A stretch of 9,962 bases of DNA, from the NCBI GenBank assembly GCA_937863215.1, contig CALMFQ010000528.1, positions 1 to 9,962 of the forward strand, written 5' to 3'. The notes below the pieces were generated by a model. It saw only the letters and a list, made by a program, of their open reading frames with translations, had not been told where the DNA came from and ran no database searches. Within the stretch, counting starts at the first letter, position 1, and each line of letters begins with the position of its first letter. A program made the translations under genes and the position numbers. This stretch comes from an uncultured Pseudomonadota bacterium (GTDB lineage Bacteria > Pseudomonadota > Gammaproteobacteria > Burkholderiales > SCOH01). This document shows, piece by piece, positions 6,139 to 9,962 of the stretch.

Positions 6139-6202
6139 CTGCAGACCGCTCTGGGACTGGTCCGCAGCCTTGCCTGCAGGCCAGTCCCAGAGCGGCTTGC
6201 AG
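6139..6202. repeat. Long imperfect hairpin (15-bp perfect core) downstream of nth
   Basis: CCGCTCTGGGACTGG (6146-6160) and CCAGTCCCAGAGCGG (6181-6195) are a perfect 15-bp inverted repeat. Past a 2x2 internal loop the stem continues with CTGCA/TGCAG (6139-6143 with 6198-6202). The 20-base loop can form a further GCAG/CTGC stem (6164-6167 with 6174-6177). It begins 17 bases after the nth stop on the minus strand. No T-run follows on either strand, so it is not a canonical intrinsic terminator. It could be a 3'-end stabilising stem, a factor-assisted terminator, or a copy of a dispersed REP-like palindrome. Confidence 0.75.
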
Positions 6203-6219
6203 CCCGGTGCCAAGTTGCT

Positions 6220-6852
6220 TCAGAACTGTTTGGCCTTGAATTCGCACAGATCGGCAATGATGCAGCGTCCGCATTCCGGCTTGCGCGCCTTGCATACGTA
6301 ACGGCCATGCAGGATCAGCCAGTGATGCGCATCGTGCATGAATTCCCGCGGCACGACCTTGAGCAGCTTCTGTTCCACCTCGTCGACAGTCTTGCCCGGC
6401 GCCAGCCCGATCCGGTTGGCGATACGGAAGATGTGCGTATCGACAGCAATTGTCGGCTGGCCGAACAAGGTGTTCAGCAGTACGTTGGCGGTTTTGCGCC
6501 CGACACCGGGCAGCGCTTCCAGTGCGGCGCGCGTTTGCGGAACAGCTGCTGCATGTCGCTCGATCAGGATGCGGCAGGTCTCCAGCAGATGCTTGGCCTT
6601 GCTGCGATACAGGCCGATGCTGGAAATATGGCTTTCCAGCCCCTCCTGGCCCAGCGCCAGAATTGTCGCCGGAGTATTCGCTAGCGGAAACAGCTTGTCG
6701 GTAGCTTTGTTGACGCCAACGTCGGTAGCCTGCGCCGACAGCAATACCGCCACCAGCAATTCGAATTCGCTGCTGTAGTTGAGCTCGGTAGTCGGATGCG
6801 GGTTGGCCGCCTGCAGGCGCTGGAAAATCTGGCGGCGTTTGTCGGCGTTCAT
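6220..6852 (-). CDS. nth: Endonuclease III (DNA glycosylase/AP lyase)
   Basis: Base-excision repair enzyme that removes oxidised pyrimidines and cleaves abasic sites by beta-elimination. The 210 residues align almost without gaps to the E. coli enzyme. The helix-hairpin-helix segment is LPGVGRKTANVLLN (114-127) with catalytic K120; the catalytic aspartate is D138 in VDTHIFR. The 4Fe-4S cluster cysteines are C187, C194, C197 and C203, the same spacing and numbering as in E. coli. All key residues are present. ATG 6852 overlaps the rsxB stop as ATGA, a typical coupled arrangement. It is the last gene of the pyrD-rsxB-nth unit and is followed by a long hairpin. In E. coli nth is also the last gene behind rsxABCDGE, so the rsx-nth link is conserved. 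Confidence 0.97.
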   Translation of the reverse strand: MNADKRRQIFQRLQAANPHPTTELNYSSEFELLVAVLLSAQATDVGVNKATDKLFPLANTPATILALGQEGLESHISSIGLYRSKAKHLLETCRILIERHAAAVPQTRAALEALPGVGRKTANVLLNTLFGQPTIAVDTHIFRIANRIGLAPGKTVDEVEQKLLKVVPREFMHDAHHWLILHGRYVCKARKPECGRCIIADLCEFKAKQF

Positions 6853-7583
6853 TGCGGTTGTTTGGGGGCTTGGCCGTCGCTAGCGGTTTGATCCTGGCCC
6901 GCGGCTGGCGAGCTTGTCGCTGCTTTCTTGGCGGCGGCGCGCGCCAGTGCTGCCTGGATCAGGGCCTGCTTGTCAGCCGCGGCCTTGGCCGCAGCCGGAT
7001 CGCCAGCCGCCGCTGCGGCCATGCGCGCTGCTGCCTGCTTGGCTTCCACTGCCTTGGCGGCAAGGCGCTCGGCGCGTTCCTGCTTGTCACGCTGCAGACG
7101 GAACTGGCGGAATTCGAAACGTGCGCGTGCGTGGTCGGCGCGTTGCTGTTCCGACAAATCGTCGGCCGGTGCGTCGATCATCGCGATGCAATCGACCGGG
7201 CAGGGCGCCACGCACAGATCGCAGCCGGTGCATTCGGCAGTAATCACGCTATGCATCAGCTTCGCCGCGCCGACAATCGCATCCACCGGGCATGCCTGAA
7301 TGCACAATGTGCAGCCGATGCACATTTGTTCATCGATGACCGCCAGCTGGCGCGGTTTTTCCACGCCGTTGGCGGGGTTGAGCGGCTGATATGGCCGACC
7401 GGTGATGGCTGCCAACTTGTGGATATTGGCGTCGCCGCCCGGCGGACACTGGTTGATATCCGCCTCACCGGCAGCAATCGCCTGCGCATAGGGTTTGCAG
7501 CCGTCGTAGCCGCACTTGGTGCATTGCGTTTGCGGCAGAACGGCGTCGATGCGCAGAAACAGCGGCAGTTCGGTGTTGCTCAT
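6849..7583 (-). CDS. rsxB: RsxB/RnfB-type iron-sulfur electron-transfer protein, short form
   Basis: Electron-transfer subunit of the Rsx/Rnf family. The 244 residues hold an N-terminal 4Fe-4S domain (C21, C24, C29, C46 in QCTKCGYDGCKPYA and NQCPPGG), then two ferredoxin clusters: C88-C91-C94-C98 (MCIGCTLCIQACPVD) and C118-C121-C124-C128 (ECTGCDLCVAPCPVD). From about residue 150 a charged, Ala/Lys/Gln-rich helical tail runs to the end, typical of betaproteobacterial forms. The N-terminal hydrophobic anchor of E. coli RsxB is absent, so it is probably soluble. ATG 7583 gives the family start MSNTELPLFLRIDAVLPQTQ; it lies 22 bases after pyrD and overlaps nth by 4 bp. No rsxACDGE partner is in the window. 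In E. coli the complex keeps SoxR reduced; the role of this short form is unproven. Confidence 0.9.
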   Translation of the reverse strand: MSNTELPLFLRIDAVLPQTQCTKCGYDGCKPYAQAIAAGEADINQCPPGGDANIHKLAAITGRPYQPLNPANGVEKPRQLAVIDEQMCIGCTLCIQACPVDAIVGAAKLMHSVITAECTGCDLCVAPCPVDCIAMIDAPADDLSEQQRADHARARFEFRQFRLQRDKQERAERLAAKAVEAKQAAARMAAAAAGDPAAAKAAADKQALIQAALARAAAKKAATSSPAAGQDQTASDGQAPKQPQ

Positions 7584-7605
7584 GATGCCGGACCGGTCGG
7601 CGCGC

Positions 7606-8625
7606 TCAACGCAATGCCCGCACGCATTCGCCAACCAGATCCGGGCCGCGGTAGATCAGGCCCGAATACAACTGCACCAGGCTGGCACCGGCCTGGATTT
7701 TTTCCTCCGCGTCGGTGGCGCTGAAAATCCCGCCCACACCGATGATCGGCAGCGCGCCGTCCAGGGCCGTTGCCAGCTCGCGGATCACGCGCGTGGACTT
7801 GGCGCGTACCGGTGCGCCGGAAAGACCGCCGGCTTCATTGCCGTGTTTGAGGCTTTCCACGCCGGTGCGCGACAGCGTGGTGTTAGTGGCAATCACGCCA
7901 TCCAGTTGGTGCTTTACCAGCTTGGCGGCAATGTCCTGTACTTGCGGCGGTTCCAGATCGGGGGCGATCTTCACCGCAATCGGCACGTATTTGCCATATT
8001 TGTCTGCCAGCAGCGTCTGCTCGGCTTTCAGTTGCGCCAGCAGGCTATCGAATTCGTCGCTTTGCTGCAGCTGGCGCAGATTCTTGGTGTTGGGGCTGGA
8101 GATGTTGACGGTGATATAGGTCGCGCGGGTGTATACCTTGCGCAGACAGATCAGGTAATCGTCAGCCGCGTTCTCGATCGGCGTATCGGCATTCTTGCCG
8201 ATGTTGATACCGAGCACGCCCTTGTAGTTGGCGCGATCAACATTTTCGATCAGCTTGTCGACGCCATCGTTGTTGAAACCCATGCGGTTGATGATGCCCT
8301 GCGCCGAAGGCAGGCGGAAAATCCGCGGTTTCGGGTTGCCTGGCTGCGGGCGCGGCGTGATGGTGCCGATTTCGATGAAGCCGAAGCCCAGGTCGGCCAG
8401 ACCTTCGATGTGCGCACCGTTCTTGTCCAGCCCGGCGGCCAGTCCGACCGCGTTGGGGAAGCGGATGCCCATCACCGAGCGCGGCTCGCATTCGATGCGT
8501 TGGCCCAGCATCCGGCTGAAGCCGAGCGCATGGATGAAGTCGAGGCCGTGCAGCGTGGCATTATGGGCAGTTTCCGCATCGAGTGAGAACAACAGCGGAC
8601 GAAGCAGCGGATAGGCTATGGACAT
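7606..8625 (-). CDS. pyrD: Dihydroorotate dehydrogenase (quinone), class 2
   Basis: Membrane-associated flavoenzyme that oxidises dihydroorotate to orotate in pyrimidine synthesis, passing electrons to quinone. The 339 residues match class 2 enzymes, including the N-terminal helical extension (about 1-45) that forms the quinone tunnel. Family segments are NAVGLAAGLDKNG (58-70), GFIEIGTITPRPQPGNPKPR (82-101), NRMGFNNDG (113-121), GVLGINIGKN (136-145), the catalytic-serine segment NISSPNT (174-180), AVKIAPDL (217-224), DGVIATNTT (242-250) and PIIGVGGI (293-300). ATG 8625 is preferred over an in-frame TTG two codons upstream. A TATAAT box lies 34 bases ahead. It leads the pyrD-rsxB-nth unit. Three redox or Fe-S proteins in one transcript is notable, although class 2 PyrD itself needs no Fe-S partner. 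Confidence 0.97.
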   Translation of the reverse strand: MSIAYPLLRPLLFSLDAETAHNATLHGLDFIHALGFSRMLGQRIECEPRSVMGIRFPNAVGLAAGLDKNGAHIEGLADLGFGFIEIGTITPRPQPGNPKPRIFRLPSAQGIINRMGFNNDGVDKLIENVDRANYKGVLGINIGKNADTPIENAADDYLICLRKVYTRATYITVNISSPNTKNLRQLQQSDEFDSLLAQLKAEQTLLADKYGKYVPIAVKIAPDLEPPQVQDIAAKLVKHQLDGVIATNTTLSRTGVESLKHGNEAGGLSGAPVRAKSTRVIRELATALDGALPIIGVGGIFSATDAEEKIQAGASLVQLYSGLIYRGPDLVGECVRALR

Positions 8626-8659
8626 TGGCAATAACGCTATTGAATCTGGTCAGTCGGCT

Positions 8660-8665
8660 ATTATA
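8660..8665 (-). promoter_or_regulatory. -10 box (TATAAT) of the pyrD-rsxB-nth promoter
   Basis: The minus strand reads GGTATAATAGCC, with TATAAT 34 bases before the pyrD ATG. At exactly 17 bases the -35 position is AGCACA (8688-8683), which shares only the final ACA with the consensus. The -10 context matches those of wrbA and the FIST operon. Confidence 0.62.
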
Positions 8666-8751
8666 CCGATTGGTGTTGCGCTTGTGCTGCATTGCGCCAT
8701 GTCGATGGCATTGTTTTGCCGGAATATTCGCCGCAGCCCGCGCTTTTTTGC

Positions 8752-8799
8752 GCCATTTTCCCGTTCAGCACGGATTCAGTGACCCGGACGCAAAATGGC
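8752..8799. repeat. 8-bp inverted repeat in the pyrD / glycine-zipper intergenic region
   Basis: GCCATTTT (8752-8759) and AAAATGGC (8792-8799) are perfect inverted arms separated by 32 bases. The 216-base gap 8626-8841 otherwise contains only the pyrD promoter on the minus strand and the ribosome-binding site of the next gene. I found no convincing plus-strand promoter; TTGAAT (8640-8645) with TATACC (8663-8668) at 17 bases is a weak candidate. The repeat may be an operator or may be chance. Confidence 0.3.
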
Positions 8800-8841
8800 C
8801 CCGTCAAACGCACTTGCATGTGCATATAACCGGAGGTTGTC

Positions 8842-9375
8842 ATGTCGTTCGCGAAAAACTCGTTGCTTGTTGCCTTGCTGACCGTCGCCGCCACTGCCGC
8901 ACGGGCTGAATCGTATACCGATTTTGCCCGGGTGAAGAGCTCTGTGCCGGAGTTCGAGCGCATCAATCGCCCGCGTCAGGAGTGTTACAACGAGGTGGTC
9001 GAAACCCGCGTGCCGTCGCGTCCGTCGGGTGGTAATCGCGATTACGGCGGCACGGTGCTGGGCGGCATTGTCGGCGGTGTCGTCGGCAACCAGTTTGGCA
9101 AGGGACACGGACGCGAGGCCGCGACCGCTGCCGGTGCGGTTGCCGGCGCGCTGATCGGCGGCCAGTATGACAACCGCGGCGATGGACGCCCAGCCGATCG
9201 CGATGAATACGAGGAGCGCGAAATCCGCCGTTGCCGTCAGGCAGACAACTGGGAGAGCCGGGTAACCGGTTACCGCGTCACCTACGAATATGCCGGCCGG
9301 CGCTACACCACCATCATGCCCAGCGATCCGGGCCGGGAAATCCGTCTGCGCGTGTCGGTGGAGCCGCAATATTGA
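8842..9375 (+). CDS. Exported glycine-zipper 2TM (17-kDa antigen-like) protein
   Basis: A 177-residue envelope protein. Residues 1-22 form a signal peptide with an ARA-ES cleavage site. There is no lipobox cysteine, so unlike SlyB-type lipoproteins it should be periplasmic or integral rather than lipidated. Residues 69-108 are a glycine-zipper segment (repeated GGxxxGG patterns, such as GGTVLGGIVGGVVG) made of two short hydrophobic helices split by a charged turn around FGKGHGRE; these can pack in a membrane. C48 and C131 could form a disulfide. The C-terminal part (about 138-175) is a small beta-rich module with VTGYRVTYEYAGRRY. ATG 8842 has an excellent GGAGG ribosome-binding site five bases ahead. 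Role unknown; related proteins affect outer-membrane integrity. It stands alone, with a 94-base gap to the PepSY gene. Confidence 0.85.
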   Translation: MSFAKNSLLVALLTVAATAARAESYTDFARVKSSVPEFERINRPRQECYNEVVETRVPSRPSGGNRDYGGTVLGGIVGGVVGNQFGKGHGREAATAAGAVAGALIGGQYDNRGDGRPADRDEYEEREIRRCRQADNWESRVTGYRVTYEYAGRRYTTIMPSDPGREIRLRVSVEPQY

Positions 9376-9398
9376 TCTGCGGCAGGCATTGGCTCGAA

Positions 9399-9440
9399 CG
9401 TAAACGTGAAAACGTTTGCGACTCGCTCTAAAATCGAGTC
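9399..9440. repeat. Two adjacent hairpins with a tandem 8-bp repeat upstream of the PepSY gene
   Basis: CGTAAACGT (9399-9407) pairs with ACGTTTGCG (9412-9420) around a GAAA loop, with one G-T pair. GACTCG (9420-9425) pairs with CGAGTC (9435-9440) around a loop holding the TAAAAT box. Inside the first element, GTAAACGT (9400-9407) is followed directly by GAAAACGT (9408-9415), a tandem near-repeat with one mismatch. Without a T-run this is a poor terminator for the glycine-zipper gene. Its position in the -35 region of the next promoter suggests a regulator-binding site. Confidence 0.45.
9429..9434 (+). promoter_or_regulatory. Candidate -10 box (TAAAAT) of the PepSY-response regulator operon
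   Basis: TAAAAT lies 35 bases before the PepSY ATG, giving a leader of about 30 bases. The -35 position at 17 bases (9406-9411, GTGAAA) is a poor match and falls in a tandem repeat, consistent with an activator-dependent promoter. Confidence 0.45.
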
Positions 9441-9469
9441 AATTGAGTGATCTGGTTCAGGATGTCGTA

Positions 9470-9712
9470 ATGAAAACCCGCATATTGTTGCTTGTTCCCC
9501 TGTTGGCCGCACTGGCTGCGCCGGTGTATGCGCTCAGCCGCGTCAGCCCGGACGAGGCGGCAGCAATTGCGCGGCGCGAATCGGCCGGCCGGGTGCTGGC
9601 GGTGGAAAAATCCAGCTCTGGCGGGCGCGAAGTCTATCGCGTCAAGGTGCTGACGCCGAATGGCGAAGTCAGGGTGATCCTGATCGACGCAGAAACGGGC
9701 AACAAGCTGTGA
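9470..9712 (+). CDS. Small exported PepSY-domain protein
   Basis: An 80-residue protein with a signal peptide (about 1-21, cleavage after VYA) and a single PepSY fold (about 25-79): SPDEAAAIARRESAGRVLAV (26-45), then the strands REVYRVKVLTPNGEVRVILIDAETGNKL (53-80), with the family's VILIDAETG near the end. PepSY domains are thought to act as inhibitory or sensory modules in the periplasm. ATG 9470 is chosen because it starts the signal peptide and has an AGGA seven bases upstream; earlier in-frame starts lie in the promoter. The stop overlaps the GTG start of the response regulator by 4 bp, so the two are translationally coupled. It is therefore probably an accessory sensor for that two-component system. 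Family assignment is good; function is inferred from context. Confidence 0.87.
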   Translation: MKTRILLLVPLLAALAAPVYALSRVSPDEAAAIARRESAGRVLAVEKSSSGGREVYRVKVLTPNGEVRVILIDAETGNKL

Positions 9713-9962
9713 GACTGCTGCTGATTGAAGATGAAGTGCTGTTGCGCCAGCAACTGGCAAAACAGCTGGAGCAGGAAGGCTATCGTGTCGATCAGGCCGG
9801 CGACGGCAAGACCGGCTTGTATAACGCGAGCGAATATCCCTGCGATCTGGCGATCGTCGATCTCGGCTTGCCACAGCTCAGTGGTTTGGAGCTGATTCGC
9901 CGTCTGCGGGCCGATGGCAGCAAGCTGCCGATCCTGATTCTGACCGCGCGTGGCCGCTGGCA
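9709..9962 (+). CDS. PhoP-like OmpR-family response regulator, N-terminal part (3'-truncated by window)
   Basis: The first 84 residues of a two-component response regulator, comprising most of its receiver domain. It begins MRLLLIEDEVLLRQQLAKQL; E7-D8 form the acidic pocket, D51 in IVDLGLP is the phosphorylation site, LSGLELIRRLR follows, and T79 in LILTARGRW is the switch threonine. The DLGLP and TARGRW segments are typical of PhoP/PmrA/QseB-type OmpR-family regulators, so a winged-helix DNA-binding domain and a downstream histidine kinase are expected outside the window. The start is GTG 9709, overlapping the PepSY stop as GTGA; the receiver fold requires this start, because the first strand is residues 2-6. 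PhoP is the nearest name by motif, but PhoP, PmrA and QseB cannot be separated from this fragment. Confidence 0.9.
   Translation, partial: MRLLLIEDEVLLRQQLAKQLEQEGYRVDQAGDGKTGLYNASEYPCDLAIVDLGLPQLSGLELIRRLRADGSKLPILILTARGRW

Noticed and set aside
6026..6295. Upstream extension of the FIST frame
   Set aside because: It reads through the promoter, the long hairpin and the end of nth, with a composition unlike the family.
8825..8830. TATAAC as a -10 box for the glycine-zipper gene
   Set aside because: It would start transcription inside or after the ribosome-binding site, leaving no usable leader.
8776..9369. 197-codon open frame on the minus strand opposite the glycine-zipper gene
   Set aside because: It is a shadow of a GC-rich gene with a clear signal peptide, ribosome-binding site and family motifs on the plus strand.
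1..9962. Neisserial DNA uptake sequences, CRISPR repeats, tRNA genes or insertion sequences
   Set aside because: I saw no repeated GCCGTCTGAA-type 10-mer, no regular spaced repeats, no cloverleaf and no transposase motif.

Overview
The window is a GC-rich, gene-dense stretch of bacterial chromosome. Protein families and gene order point to a betaproteobacterium, probably Neisseriales (Chromobacteriaceae/Chitinibacteraceae-like). The grounds are a wrbA-DUF2069 pair divergent from a yihY-type gene, a short soluble-type RsxB next to nth, a DUF1841 protein, and promoters with a TATAAT-(A/C)GC style -10 box. The genus is a guess. I see no transposase, integrase, phage gene, CRISPR array, tRNA or rRNA. 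Most of the window is ordinary core genome, and the interest lies in the gaps.

Left part (1-2813): the 3' end of aroB (+) runs into a bidirectional hairpin terminator shared with a convergent DUF2069 membrane protein gene (-, TTG start). Upstream of DUF2069 on the same strand is wrbA. The two are separated by a 72-base gap holding a perfect 12-bp hairpin and a competing alternative hairpin. wrbA is divergent from a YihY/BrkB-family inner-membrane protein gene (+). That gene converges with bioA, and their 3' ends overlap by 17 bp.

Middle (2797-6219): bioA (-, biotin synthesis) is preceded by a 384-base gap. The gap holds a sigma70-like promoter facing right, an A-rich G-poor transcript region and a strong bidirectional terminator. 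Together these look like an unannotated small RNA of about 145 nt. The terminator also closes the next minus-strand unit, a FIST sensor-domain protein overlapping by 8 bp with DUF1841. That unit has its own TATAAT promoter. Between it and nth lies a long imperfect hairpin with a 15-bp perfect core and no T-tract.

Right part (6220-8625): pyrD, rsxB and nth form a minus-strand operon (22-base gap, then a 4-bp ATGA overlap) behind a TATAAT promoter. Dihydroorotate dehydrogenase, a three-cluster Fe-S electron-transfer protein and the Fe-S DNA glycosylase endonuclease III are probably co-transcribed. The RsxB is solitary as far as the window shows.

Right end (8842-9962), all on the plus strand: a periplasmic glycine-zipper protein, then a small exported PepSY protein translationally coupled (GTGA overlap) to a PhoP-like response regulator cut by the window edge. 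A tandem 8-bp repeat just upstream of the PepSY -10 box is a candidate autoregulatory site.
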